Origin: Liriodendron chinense
Taxonomy: Eukaryota > Streptophyta > Magnoliopsida > Magnoliales > Magnoliaceae
Reading direction: 5' to 3'
Assembly: GCA_003013855.2 (NCBI GenBank)
Contig: ML058407.1
Coordinates: 4,668,372-4,732,371 of the forward strand
DNA length: 64,000 nt
A program made the translations under genes and the position numbers. The notes beneath the pieces were generated by a model that worked only from the letters and a program-made list of their open reading frames with translations, did not search any database and had not been told where the DNA came from. Positions 33,852 through 45,207 of this stretch are shown here, in pieces (the stretch's first letter is position 1; the number at the start of each line of letters is the position of its first letter).

Positions 33852-34570
33852 CAAGCTGAAAATAAGTGTTCTATAGGTTAGAGGGCACTTCTAAGGTGAA
33901 AACCAATGAACTCAAATCAGAAAGTTAGAGTTAGAGGTTCACCTAGCTCGTAGTTTGGGAATCTGATACCCAGGACTTGATCGCGCTCTCGGCTTTTTTT
34001 CTCTCAAACCGGAAGTCCTTTTCCTCTGAAATTTGGACGGTAGATAGATGATTAGGTGGTGAATACCTCAAAATTTTCTAGGAATAAAAATCTCATGATA
34101 AAGTCTAGTTCTGACCCCAACAAGTCTGAAAAACGTAACAGATCAGCAGACTTTTACGCAACATATGTGCTATTGTCAGAATTTTCCTGATTTAATTACA
34201 CATCGGATTGATCTAAAATTTTATACGGATACTGGGGACTGAGTTAGAAATCTTCAGGAAAATTGATAAAATTTTATGAATCTGAAAATAAGTTTTCTAA
34301 TGTCGGAATTACAGATGCGTCTAGAAATCTGCCCTAATTGAAATAATTAGAATTAAAATAGTTACTTCAAATTATTTATGGAGAAAATTCACAAGATTCA
34401 CTGAATCAATGATTCAAATATGGGAAATAGATGAGAGCCCCAAATATTTTTAAAAAAGAAAAAGGAAATTCTTTCCAAAAATCCTAAAATGTTGAGATTT
34501 CTAAGTTTCACGACTACCCTAGTAAATTTCAAGGAACCTAAGTGTGAGGGTTATACCCCTTACATAATTT
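33852..34570 (-). other. Leader of C copy 2, with an extra segment and a rearranged end
   Basis: About 270 bp at 33994-34268 is absent from copy 1. At 34543-34570 the leader is joined to an LTR-derived stretch (GTGAGGGTTATACCCCTTAC), and the primer site and roughly 150 bp seen in copy 1 are missing. No gene is seen. Confidence 0.65.
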
Positions 34571-37210
34571 TCACACACCCCAAGATTTCGGCTCCTGTGT
34601 ACATCACGACGGCCAAATTTTTAAGGTTATTTGGAATGTGTGAGGGTTATACCCCTTACATAATTTTTACACAAACATGCACATTTCATACTATTTGAAA
34701 AACCATGAGCAAGACGGTGAAACCAAACTTATATATTATTTCATTAACTAAACTAAATCATCAAACCATGTAACCATCATTCAATCAAAGACCATGTTCA
34801 TAACTACGTCCTCCCATTGGGACTTATTACAATTTCAAATACTAAATAAATGCTAGAACTATGAATGACTATGTGGTCTCGTCTTCCACCATCTGCTCCC
34901 ACGAGCCATCATAATCGTCTCCTTGAGGCTCGGGCTCCTGAGAATCGTTACCTACATGTTCTAAATTATTTCCACAAAACACCGTCAAAAGTGGCATAGT
35001 GAAGAACTACTTTAAGGTTAGAAATAATAATCACATGAAAATCATAACAAAACATCCATTACTCTTTCTTAATGCAATGCATGATAATGCATGACCCAGC
35101 GTAGGAATCCTTAGACTTGCCGCCAGGGGTTTTGGGACACGCAAGCCCATAATTTTGCCTGACCACGTGAGAAACGGGACGCTCATAGACCAATTCTACA
35201 CGTGACAGTGTATGGGAGAAGTAGGACGCTCTAGCCTATTCTCAATTCCATACACCCACATGGAGCCACGTGCATGCATGAGTTAGCCATTCTTTATTAT
35301 TATTACCAATTTACACCAAGCCACTTAACGTCTAACCAACCTTTGGTACCACCACATCCTTCCTTATGGTTCATCACTCATCAAAATAGTCGTAACTGAC
35401 GCATCACATCCCAGGATGGTGGCCCGTACTACTAAGCTTCATAACAACCATACTCAACTATAGTCTTATGGAGATCCTTAACAACTTTAGGAATAATAAT
35501 AATAATAGTAAATATAATAATAATAATAATAATAATAAATGGATTTAACAACCACTTAATCGGGCGATCTTGATACCACCACCACAGATCAGGGTGGCCA
35601 CTTAAGCGGACAAGCTAAAAGCATCGTCTCAGGTTAGGGTAACCTCTTAACCGGGTGTTCCGATATTCATCACCACAGATCAGGGTCCATCCATATATAT
35701 AAAAGGAATACAACAATATAAGAATCTTCATTAGACAATCATAACTATTCTTTATACAATATGGAAGGAAAGGTGGTCCCTTTAAAGATGGTTACACAAA
35801 TCTCATATGTGCAACAAACATAATTCTATTCCTTATTAGTTCTCTAAGGCCAATGAATGTCCTCATCACCATGAGATGGAAAAAGTATTTAAAAGCATTC
35901 ATATATAGCTAACTAAGGAAATAACAAAGAGACACATGTAAACAAAAACATATAAGAATTATCAACCTACAAAATATGAGATTATTAACCTAATCTTAAA
36001 GGAGTTCTCACCTTATGATCTTCGGCTTGTTAGAGATATAAGATGATGAAATAATAGCAAGATGGCATTCCTCTCACTTACCTCTCTCTCTCTCTCTCAC
36101 TTTCTCTCTCTTTCTTTCTCTTTCTCTCTCTCTCTCTCAAATTCGTGGGTGGGGGTCACCTCTGGCTAAAAGAGGCCCTATATATAGAGGTAGGGTCGGA
36201 ATTAGGGTTAAGGAAGCCACACCATCTTCGGAAGAACGGTTGCGGTTTAAAGTAGAAATACATCATCTTTCGAGCCGTTTTAGAAAGTGTACACAACATG
36301 GTTTGAGGAGAGATTCCACATGTTTGTTAAGTCAAGTATGGGCTAGAAAATGGTCATGATGGATTTTGGAATGAGGCCCACTAAGTGATGAACGGTCCAC
36401 GAGAAGAAAATAGGAAATAATGAGTTTAAAATTAGAAAATTTTAAACGGGTGGTTTATCTGACAATCAGACACCTAGGGTGGGTTTAGATGGGTCCAATG
36501 AGGCAGGTAGGGTCCACAAACTGAGGGTCCACAGCCGTTTGATAGGGTTTTAGCATAAGAGGAGGTTCTAGAGAATTCCTACACAAGTTGGGAGAGACTT
36601 CCGTTTTTGAGGTGATTCTTCGCGTTGGTTAGCTAGAAAGGATCTTTAGGATCCTCTAGAAGCTTTCCTAAGATCATTTGCGAAGAGGTTTCCCGGATTG
36701 GAAGATCCCACGGTGGGTCCCACTGTGATGTGTATATTAAATCCACTCCATCCAGGATGTGAGCCATGAAATTTTAGGCGTTGACACAAAAATTGGGACA
36801 AATCCGAGATCGGGTGGCCCACTTATGATCCATTTTTTGGTTAGGGCATTTGTAGGATGATTGGAGAGCTGAAATTCGACGTGTACGGTTAAAATGTGTC
36901 CAAATGCTAAAGTTCGGGGTTTGCGTTTTAATGATCGCTTGAAACATGCGTACTTAAAAATGGTCAGTTAACTTAAGTTTAACTAATGGCATTTTTGTAA
37001 TTTTTGTAAATATTTGAGTTTAATGAAATCTAACTCTTCTACATTGTTAATGAGGTCATTCTAAGCAACTTTAATAAAGGGTACTCCATATGATCTCCTA
37101 CGGATGTCCCGTTATTTGAATTTTAATATCAATGGCCAGTATTTAATATAAAAAAATAGAAATAAATTTCAGAAAATTTTAAAATAATTACGGTTAATTC
37201 GAGCGTTACA
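34571..37210 (-). repeat. LTR 3 of element C (2.64 kb, deleted)
   Basis: It lacks the first few bases (begins CACCCCAAGATTTCGG) and has a deletion of roughly 240 bp at 36710 relative to LTR 2 (the join reads GGAAGATCC then CACGGTGGG). It ends GTTACA before TAATG. The TATA box is at about 36177-36190. Confidence 0.85.
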
Positions 37211-37973
37211 TAATGTGAGCCCCTTCTTCGGCGAAGGTGGGTGAAACTTCACTCTGACCCGCTTTATAAACAGATTTTGAACTTTCATTTATCTGACCTC
37301 TACTCGTATTCACAGGTATTCCGACCGAGGGGAAACCGAGCTTGAAGGGTGGAATCAACGAGAAGATTGTAAAATTTTACAAGTTATCAGCTCGTGATAG
37401 GGATATCAAGACCTGTCTATCACCCTCTCGATTCGCTGCTGTTGGGTTGATTTCCCGAGAGGAGGCTGCCATGGCGAATGTGGGAGAGAAGAGGGGATTG
37501 CTGCCTCTCCTAAAGGGCACCGGCTCGAAGAGACAAAAGAAGACGTCTGCCGGTCCATCTCACCCGTCTAATCGGTCAGGTGAGCCTACCGAAAACCCAC
37601 AGCCGTGTGAGCCTCTCCCTGACACTGCGGCAACTGCTCCAGTGGTTCCTCCTGAACCACTGGTCATCAATGTTGTTGATAATTCCCAAGGAACGATGGG
37701 GCGGGGTCAAGTTACCCCCTGACTGAAGAACCTCGTGAGCTTGAAGGTGCTCGCGAGTTGATTCCTGCTCGCGAGCAACCTGTTGCTCAAGATGCGAGCC
37801 CTGTTGGGCTAGTCGTAGCCCAGCCTTCCGGAGTTGGGACGTGTACCGTTCCAAGCCATCTGCACCCAATCTGCAAATTCCTCTTCGACAACATCTCCCC
37901 CTAGACCTTCGGTACTCTCCCCAAACCAAGTCCTGAAGACCTCTCTCTGGACGCAGGAGTGAGGATGGTCCAG
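37211..37973 (+). pseudogene. Antisense gene of element G, middle part with intron
   Basis: Reading continues from 16151 after dropping one TAATG copy. A GT-AG intron fits at 37237-37315 (GAAG|GTGGGTG to CACAG|GTATT). Splicing gives an open join, FGEGIPTEGKPSLKGGINEK. The next exon runs to 37973 with a basic and proline-rich region (TGSKRQKKTSAGPSHPSN). A one-base loss near 37720 and a TAG near 37902 break it. The part up to the coiled coil shows low-complexity linker character. Confidence 0.65.
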
Positions 37974-38062
37974 GTAAAAATACTCCGATTTTAACTTGTT
38001 TCTTGCTTTCTTTGTTGGTTTTCAAGTGAACATCTCTGATAATCCTTCTTCTCCTTGAACAG
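37974..38062 (+). other. Predicted intron of the antisense gene
   Basis: The donor CCAG|GTAAAAAT and acceptor CTTGAACAG|GGATTG fit a plant GT-AG intron of 89 bp. Removing it joins the frames in phase 0. The intron is T-rich, as is usual in plants. Confidence 0.65.
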
Positions 38063-38812
38063 GGATTGGATCTCATTGTACGGACGAGGCGTGACATCCT
38101 CGCCGCTCGCCGTATTATAGATGAGGTTGAGGGGAAGATGGTTGCCCTAGAGAAGGCGATCCAAGGGAGGGACCAAGTCATAAAATCTCGCGAGACCTTA
38201 ATCGCGAAGATGACTGAGGAGAGGAAAATTCTCATTGAAAAGATCCAAGTCCTGACCGACAGGTGTCAGGCCTTAGACACAAACTTCGCCAGGCACGAGG
38301 AGATGAAGGAGAAGATAGAGAAAGAGAGAGGAGAGAGAGAGAGAGATAGAGAGAGAGAGATCTTTCGCCAAGATAAAATCTCTCTGGAGGAGCAGCTCGT
38401 TGAGAGTAGGTTGCGACTAAAAGAAGTCAGCGACAATCTGGAGAAAGAACGATCCACCCTTGCGCATCTCAAAGACGACTCTATTCATTGGGAGGAGGAG
38501 AGAGTGGCCTTTGTTAAGATGATGTCCGAAGAGGGGCCCCGTGCTATCATGGAGTTCCGTACCTCGCAGCTGTACGACGATGAACGATATGAATCGTACA
38601 TTGCTGGTCGCGACTTCGCACTACGAGTGGTGCATCGGATGTCTCCATCATTTGATATGGGAGAGTTCGAGAAGGTCGCGGTTATCATTGCTATAGAGGA
38701 GAGGGCAGCCGTTGAGAACGAGGTCACTGAGGTTACACAAGCTGGAGGGGTCTCGGAAGTGAGCCCTGAGGTTGAGAGTAACGCTCCTCCTTCAAGTGAT
38801 ATGCAAGAATGA
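38063..38812 (+). CDS. Antisense gene of element G, 3' exon (coiled coil)
   Basis: This is an uninterrupted frame of about 250 codons ending in TGA at 38810-38812. It begins GLDLIVRTRRDILAARRIID and has long charged helices with heptad spacing through roughly two thirds of its length (EKIEKERGERERDRER and EEQLVESRLRLKEVSDNLEK), then a more ordered end with YIAGRDFALRVVHRMSP and an acidic tail. Together with 15564-16151 and 37211-37973 it forms one gene on the strand opposite to gag-pol, as in other Tat-group elements. The function is unknown; the coiled coil suggests self-association. The upstream exons are broken, so the whole gene is a pseudogene although this exon is open. Confidence 0.7.
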   Translation, partial: GLDLIVRTRRDILAARRIIDEVEGKMVALEKAIQGRDQVIKSRETLIAKMTEERKILIEKIQVLTDRCQALDTNFARHEEMKEKIEKERGERERDREREIFRQDKISLEEQLVESRLRLKEVSDNLEKERSTLAHLKDDSIHWEEERVAFVKMMSEEGPRAIMEFRTSQLYDDERYESYIAGRDFALRVVHRMSPSFDMGEFEKVAVIIAIEERAAVENEVTEVTQAGGVSEVSPEVESNAPPSSDMQE

Positions 38813-39226
38813 TCATCTCCTTTCTTCTCTCTTTCTACCTTATGTAAAAAAATCCGTTCTTCTTTTATAAACAATCTGAATATTTTACTCAATGAAATCT
38901 TTTTGATACTATGGCTCGCATATTGTTTCTCCTTCTCTTCTTTTTTTCTGTTGGTCGTATGTTGAATGCCTGAGTACTTAACTCATGAAAGAATGAGTTA
39001 GGCTCAATCCGGGGGTCTTGGTGACCATGTCCACGTAGAGATAGACTGATCTATTGATTGAGGCTTTGACTCTGCCGAAAGCAGAGGATTTGGCCAAGGG
39101 AATGCATATATTCCCTTCGGGGCTATTCGAGTCCAACTAATGGAGTAGCGACCAAAAGAAAATCCATCTTTATTTGAATATTGTTCGGATTTACATCGGG
39201 TTAAGGAAAATATCGGAGTAGATGCT
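38813..39226. other. Spacer between antisense gene and integrase
   Basis: Non-coding. It holds the convergent 3' ends of the antisense gene and the pol gene of element G. No clear poly(A) signal or other feature is seen. Confidence 0.4.
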
Positions 39227-40200
39227 CTACATGCCAAGGGCGACGTAGGGGTCTTCCTTGCATATCTTCAAGATAATATGTATCTGGTTGCACAATTTTG
39301 ATAACTCGGTAAGGGCCTTCCAATTCGGATCCAATGAGCGAGCAGGCGTTCCGAGATTTTGTCCAAGGACCAAATCGCCGAGCTGGAAAGCTCTGGGTCG
39401 GACTTTTGCGTTACGATAGCGGGCTATACATTGTTGGTAAGCTGCTGCTCGGAGTTGAGATGCGTCCCTTCTTTCTTCCAAGAGGTCGAGATGAAACCTC
39501 AGACCTTCTTGATTACTCGTGGAGTCATACCACTCGATTTGATATGAGGGTATTTGGACTTCGACGAGGACAACTGCGTTGGTGCCGAAAGCCAAAAAGA
39601 AATGAGTTTCTCCGATTGACGTGCGAGTTGTAGTTCTATAGGCCCATAAGACTTCAGGTAGGAGCTCTAGCCACATGCCTTTACATTCATCGAGTTTGGT
39701 CTTTAGATGATGTTTGATGATCTTATTGATTGCTTCAACTTGTCCATTAGCTTAGAAATGATACGGGGAGGTACGAATACTTCGTATCTTCCATTTTTCG
39801 CAAAACTCCGAGAACGCGGCGTTGTCGAAATGCTTTCCGTTGTCGATGATTATAGTGTGGGGGAACCCATAATGGCATATGATGTTTCTCCACATGAACC
39901 TAGTAATCTGCTTTTGGTGATTGTGGTTAATGGTTCTGCCTCGACCCATTTGGAAAAATAATCGACTGCTACAATTGCAAACCTGTTCTGACCTTTCCCG
40001 GTGGGCAATGGTCTGATGATATCGACTCCCCCATTGGGCGAAGGGCCAAGGGCCGTCCATTGGCCTTATCTGCTCAGATGGTACATGGGGTATTGGAGAA
40101 TCTCGCTGGCACTTGTCACATTTTTTGGAAAATTTGATTGCGTCCGCCTTCATGGTGGGCCAGTAGTACCCTTATCTCATTTCTTTATATGCTAAAGATG
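39227..40200 (-). pseudogene. Integrase, element G
   Basis: The zinc-binding region shows KKCDKCQRDSPIPHVPSEQI, and the core includes YGFPHTIIIDNGKHFDNAAF, ending in a stop at 39752. It continues in a second frame (39227-39676) with MWLELLPEVLWAYRTTTRTS and LGDLVLGQNLGTPARSLDPNW. The frame near 40050 is also scrambled. No chromodomain is visible, as expected for the Tat group. Confidence 0.75.
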
Positions 40201-40306
40201 GTCCCTTATGATGGTTACCGCATGTCCCCTGGTGTATTTCATCAAGAACACGATGCGCCTCTTCTGGATGAACACTTTGTCGTGCAGATTTTTTATCATT
40301 TGGGAG

Positions 40307-40833
40307 TTATTCGTCTTTGAGGTAAAGGACGATGGGGTCCATCCAGCATGGGGAGGAATGCACTGTGACTACTTGCTCTGGGGCCATTTGACTAATACTC
40401 AGAGCATGAAGATGCTCGATAGAAATAGATCGCGCTAAATCAGACTCTGGTGCAGATGCTAGCTTTGCCAGGGAATCTGCGAGCTTATTCTTCTCGCGAG
40501 GGATGTGAATTATTTCGTATGTGCTTAGTTTTGCAAGTAGGATAAGTACTCGAGATTTGTATAAAGTCATCCGCTCTTCTTTCACCTCGAATTCGCCGAG
40601 CACTTGATTGACTATGAGTTAAGAGTCACTATAAATAAGTAAACTCTGTATCGCGAGCACATTCGCTAGTTCGAGGCCGACGATCAAAGCCTCATATTCT
40701 GCTTCATTGTTAGAGACATGAGTGTCAAATCGTAAAGCATATTGAAAATGCGACCCATCAGGAGAAATTAAGATTAAGCCGGCTCCGCTACCGGTGGCGG
40801 TGAAGACCCATTCACAAAGAGCGACCAGGGGGT
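40307..40833 (-). pseudogene. Second (archaeal-type) RNase H, element G
   Basis: Downstream of the first RNase H, the frame carries SNNEAEYEALIVGLELA and, after an in-frame stop near 40620, VNQVLGEFEVKEERMTLYKS and IHIPREKNKLADSLAKLA. This second RNase H between the first one and integrase is a known mark of the Tat/Ogre group. Stops make it inactive as read. Confidence 0.7.
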
Positions 40834-41280
40834 CTAGTCGCTGGTTGCAGGGTCATCGCTGGAGGAAGAATACATGAATTCAGCAATGAAATCAGCCACG
40901 GCTTGACCCTTAGTGGCGGTTCTTGGACAAAACGAAATATCGTGTTCATTAATCTCAATTGCCCATTTAGTTAATCGCCCTGAAACCTCAGGTTTTTGAA
41001 GTACTTGTTGTAATGGATGATTCGTAGGTACCAATATAGAGTGGGCTCGAAAATATGGTCACAGTTTTCGAGCAGCAATCATTAAGGCGAGAGCTAATTT
41101 ATCCATATCAAAATATCGAGTTTCGGCGTCCACTATCGCTCGACTAATATAATAAATGGGCCTTTGTATCCCAGAATCTTCTCTTATTAATGCGGCGCTA
41201 ACGACCGTAGAAGACAGATAAATAAAGGAGTTGTTCGTGTAAAACATGTTTTGATAAGATAGGGGGCGTGCTCATATATT
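40834..41280 (-). pseudogene. First RNase H, element G
   Basis: Readable pieces are VVSAALIREDSGIQRPIYYI and DMDKLALALMIAARKL (41059-41247), then HPLQQVLQKPEVSGRLTKWA (40834-41034). Stops and short gaps separate them. Confidence 0.7.
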
Positions 41281-42362
41281 GCTTCAATTATTGAAATGCT
41301 TCTTCGCATTATTGAGTCCACACCTAGTCGATTTTTGTGGTAGCTCGAAGAAGCTTAAAGAAAGGAAGGCACTTATCAGAGGCAAGCGAAATAAACATGT
41401 TCAATGATGCAATGCGACCAGCCAATCGTTAGACATCTTTGAGAGTGGACGGAGACTTCATTTCGATCAAGGCTTTTATTTTTTGGGATTCGCCTCGATT
41501 CCTCATTGGACAACCATAAACCCAAGAAATTTTCCGACGGAGACCCTGAAAGCACATTTTTCTGGATTTAACTTCAATCTATACTTCCTCATCAGGTTGA
41601 AGGCTTCTTGGCTGCGACGCTTTTCACATGCATGTCGTCGACATAAGCTTCCATATTCTTACCGATTTGCGTAGTGAACATTTTATTGACCAAACATTGA
41701 TAGGTGGCTCCTGTATTCTTGAGACCAAAAGGCATTACCTTATAGCAATACAGGCCGCGGTCAGTGATAAAGGTAGTGTGTTGACTATCGGGCAGATACA
41801 TCATGATTTGGTTGTAACCAGAGTAGGTGTCCATAAAACTAAGCAGGGCATGCCCCGCTGTTAAATCAACCAATTGGTCGATTCGAGGAGTCGGTAAACT
41901 ATCCTTTGGGCATGCTTTGTTCATATCAGAGTAGTCCACTCACATTCTCCACTTACCATTAGTTTTTCGAACAAGGACCACGTTCGCGACCCATTCTGGG
42001 TAGTCAAATTTCTCAATGAAATTGACGGTCAATAACTTTTCGACCTCAGTTTTAATCACCATTTACCTTTCTGCGATGAACGCTCGTCGACGCTAATGAA
42101 TAGGTTTATGCTTGGGATCAACATTCAAGCGATGGACTATGACGTTGGGGTCGATACCTGGCATGTCACTATGAGACCAAGCAAATACATCTTGATATTC
42201 GGTGAGAAAATGAATCAGATTTTCACGAAAGACATTGCTCAAAGAAGATCCAATGTAAACCTTCTTGGACGAATTATTTTTGGATAAGTGGATTTCGACT
42301 GTCTCTTCCCCCAGGGTACCTGATTGAAGAGCATTCTCTCTTGGGTCCAACGTTGTAGCCAT
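41281..42362 (-). pseudogene. Reverse transcriptase, element G
   Basis: The frame from 42362 carries VFAWSHSDMPGIDPNVIVHR, and 41592-41939 has DYSDMNKACPKDSLPTPRID, VMPFGLKNTGATYQ and catalytic YVDD followed by MHVKS. These are typical of Tat/Athila-group RT. Stops at 42093 and about 41940 and a degraded 3' part show that it is dead. Confidence 0.8.
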
Positions 42363-42380
42363 CGAGAGATCCGATGGGTC

Positions 42381-43016
42381 TCATGTAATCGTCATAATAG
42401 GGGCTACTTGGGCTTTCTTTCGATCTTGTACGGCGATTTCGTAGCATGCTCGAGCTTCCTTCTGATTTTCTCGTACAACCCCGACTCCATTTGGAGTAGG
42501 GAATTTGATGCATAGGTACAAGGCGTGTAAAGCTGCTCCTATCTTAGTGAGCGAAGGTCGACCCAAAATAGTGTTGTACGCTGATCTTCGATCCACCACG
42601 AGAAAATTAACGAAGACTGTGGTTTTGGTTGGACTTTCTCCAAAGGTGACTGGAAGGTCGATGCTTCCTTCCGGTGTTACAACTTCGCCCCTGAAGCCGA
42701 CGAGGGGAGTGGAGACTGGTTTGAGTAGACTTCTGGCGAGTGTCATTTTATTGAAAGCTTCCAAGTAAAGAACATCAGCAGAGCTACCTGTATCCAACAT
42801 AATACTATGAGTTAAATAATTTGATACCTTTAACGCGACCACGATGGAGTCCTCATGAGGGAAATGAATCCCTTCAGCATCTTCAAGAGAAAAAGAGATT
42901 AGATGATGGCTAAGATTTGATGTATCGATGATTTTTCCAGCCAATAAATATGTTGGGGCTTCTAAGACGCCTTGCGAGCATATGCTTTTCTTGACGCTTG
43001 AGAATCTCCCCCACAA
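42381..43016 (-). pseudogene. Protease, element G
   Basis: A 211-residue frame contains the aspartic protease site MLDTGSSADVLY and the later motif NTILGRPSLTKIGA. The frame ends in TAA at 42381 and continues in the same frame into RT, so the stop is probably a mutation. A solo LTR lies just upstream (43081-45202), between protease and gag. Confidence 0.8.
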
Positions 43017-43080
43017 GCTGGACCTCCAGCAATGGTCCGGATCTCACCAGTGGGTTCAACACCTTCTTGCGAAGGATGAT

Positions 43081-45202
43081 TGTTCGCTTCCCCAAGTGTA
43101 GGGTTGCGATGTAGTAATAATCTCTGTAAGACCGAGGTCGATCCACAGGGAAGGAAGTAAACAATTCAAACTATCCTAATAACTAGAATCAAAGAGGTTT
43201 TTGAAATTGATTTTTAACATAAAATAGAAAATCTGATAATGAAAAGATAACTAGAGCATCAAGGATCCACTTATAGCTCTCCTTAGATGCATAATTCGCT
43301 ATGGTTTCTCACTTTCTCAACTAGAATCGATATTAAGATTTATCTAGTCGGATGATAGAGTTGTTAAACCAAACAATCTGTCATATGTAAGTTCAATGCA
43401 TAGGATTCACTCAATGTAGGCTGAGCTGAGCATGCTCAATTGCATAGGTCATTCCCCATTCCAAAAGGTTCAGTTCACAATCATAACCATCCTCAAGTCC
43501 TGTCACAAGACAAGTCTAGATCATGATTTGAACTTGATTCAAATCACATGCACAATCCATACATATTACAGAAATTCAAAAAAGTAGAACTTTGGTAGGA
43601 AGTCCCCACATGAAGATCATAGTACTAAAGCGCACTCCAATTTCTCGGATCATACAGGTCTAGACTGATGCAAACCAATTAAGAATTTAAGTAATTCTCC
43701 CAAACATCCATGAGTCATCATAAGACTAAGAAAAACTACTTAAAGCTTGTATAAACTTCAAACCATAGTTCATAATCATGAATTCCAACTTTAAAACCAA
43801 TAAAATGAATTAAACAATCTAAGAAAACTATAAGGTTCACCTCTTAGCTCTAGCTAAGAGATTAGCTAATGAAAAGCATATTAAAAATAAAACTATAACT
43901 AAGAAAAGGAAGAAAAGTTAGCTGGAGGAGGCTAGGAAGCCTCCTATGACTTGAACTCCTTGCTCCCCACGTCCTTGGTTGCCCTGGAATAGAAGAGAGC
44001 ACCTCCTTTTATAGTGCAGCAATAGTACAGCAACATAGCAGAATTTGTTTCGCTTGGTATGGCTTAACCAATGGTCGGATTGCCTTCAAATTTGATTTGT
44101 AGCTTCCTTGTAATGTGATCTTCCTCATAGATGATTTATATTTCCAATATTATCTTCTGAATGGGCCCACCAATCATATCACCGACCTGCCTCTCAAAAT
44201 CGCGCACTTCGGGTACCTTCAGAACCAGTCATCTTGCTTTCAACGGTCCGGAGTGTACAGATGTCGGATTGATCCCAAATTTTGAAAATTGGTAGAAAAC
44301 TTCCTCCTCTACATGATAGAAGGATTAGATTGTCCAAAACAATCCCATAATGTGGTCCGAAAATTAGAACACTTAGGGCTTTTATAAACTCTGCGCAGTT
44401 GGATCTTTCTGGATGGTCCATTTTTCTTCAACCGGTACGATCAAACCACACATTCTTTTGATCTGAAACTTTGTGGTTATTCATATATGGATGTGGTCTA
44501 AAAGATGGTCAAAGTAGATTCTTCATATCATCAATGATGGGCCACCTGGACCGGCCCAGAGTGGAATAGGCAGAATCTGGAACTTTCTAGATAGTTCGTA
44601 TTGTTTTAGGCCACCACAATCAATCCGTAGCTCCGATTGACACGAAACCACTTGGGTTAGTTCGGCGTCGAGCTCCTCTTCGACATGGATGTATTGGATT
44701 TCCAAATATCATTAATATGGGCCCATAAAACTGGTCTGAAAAGTCAGAAACGGGAATGGCCTGCTGTCTGCAATCTGCAACTCAGAATTTTCATGGCCGA
44801 CCGGTCAAGACCGGTCGGACAGGGCTGGCCGACTGGTCAAGACCGGTCTAGCCTGTCTGGATGACAGTCCAGCAACATGTGAAGACTTTCTACCCATGGC
44901 CGACCGGTCTTGACCGGTCGTGGGTCTCCTGGCCGACCGGTCTTGACCGGTCTAGCCCAATTTTCTGCATTGTTTTCTTCTTTCTTTCTTCTCTCTTCTC
45001 TCTCCTTGCTTTCTTCTTTCTTTGGCCCACCTTGGGTCTTCATCCAAGGTTCCTAAATGTACCCTTTTGGTCATCAATTGAGCAAAGCAACTCTTATTCC
45101 TACAACCACAAAACTATGCATTAGATTAGCCTTTAAATCATGAAAACCATGCATAATGAGTGATGAATTGGGGTTAGAATATGCACAATGAAGAGCTCAA
45201 CA
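43081..45202 (-). mobile_element. Solo LTR, Athila-like group (2122 bp), in gag-pol of G
   Basis: On the minus strand it begins TGTTGAGCTC and ends GCGAACA. ATGAT flanks it (43076-43080 and 45203-45207). The minus-strand TATA box is near 44007-44016. It is longer than the related 48237-49781 LTR because of extra U3 sequence at about 44020-44760. The longer open frames within it are not genes. Confidence 0.92.
44794..44962. repeat. GACCGGTC array in solo LTR 43081-45202
   Basis: Three sets of pairs are seen: GACCGGTCAAGACCGGTC, GACTGGTCAAGACCGGTC and GACCGGTCTTGACCGGTC (twice), with centres 10 bp apart. Confidence 0.8.
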
Positions 45203-45207
45203 ATGAT

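Larger units (their letters stand above)
16152..37210 (-). mobile_element. Element C: Del/Tekay-like chromovirus, tandem dimer with three LTRs
   Basis: The block is flanked by one TAATG duplication (16147-16151 and 37211-37215). Inside are three LTRs (16152-21009 with a copia LTR in it, 26283-29156 and about 34571-37210) and two internal regions (21010-26282 and 29157-34570), all on the minus strand. Both internal regions hold gag, protease, RT, RNase H and integrase with a C-terminal chromodomain-like segment. A dimer sharing a central LTR under one target duplication is expected from unequal recombination between LTRs. The Del/Tekay assignment rests on the integrase tail and LTRs near 2.9 kb. 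Confidence 0.88.

Noticed and set aside
37576..38235. Long minus-strand open frame opposite the antisense gene
   Set aside because: It overlaps the plus-strand exons, including the spliced joins, and has low-complexity Arg/Ser content; it is a shadow frame.
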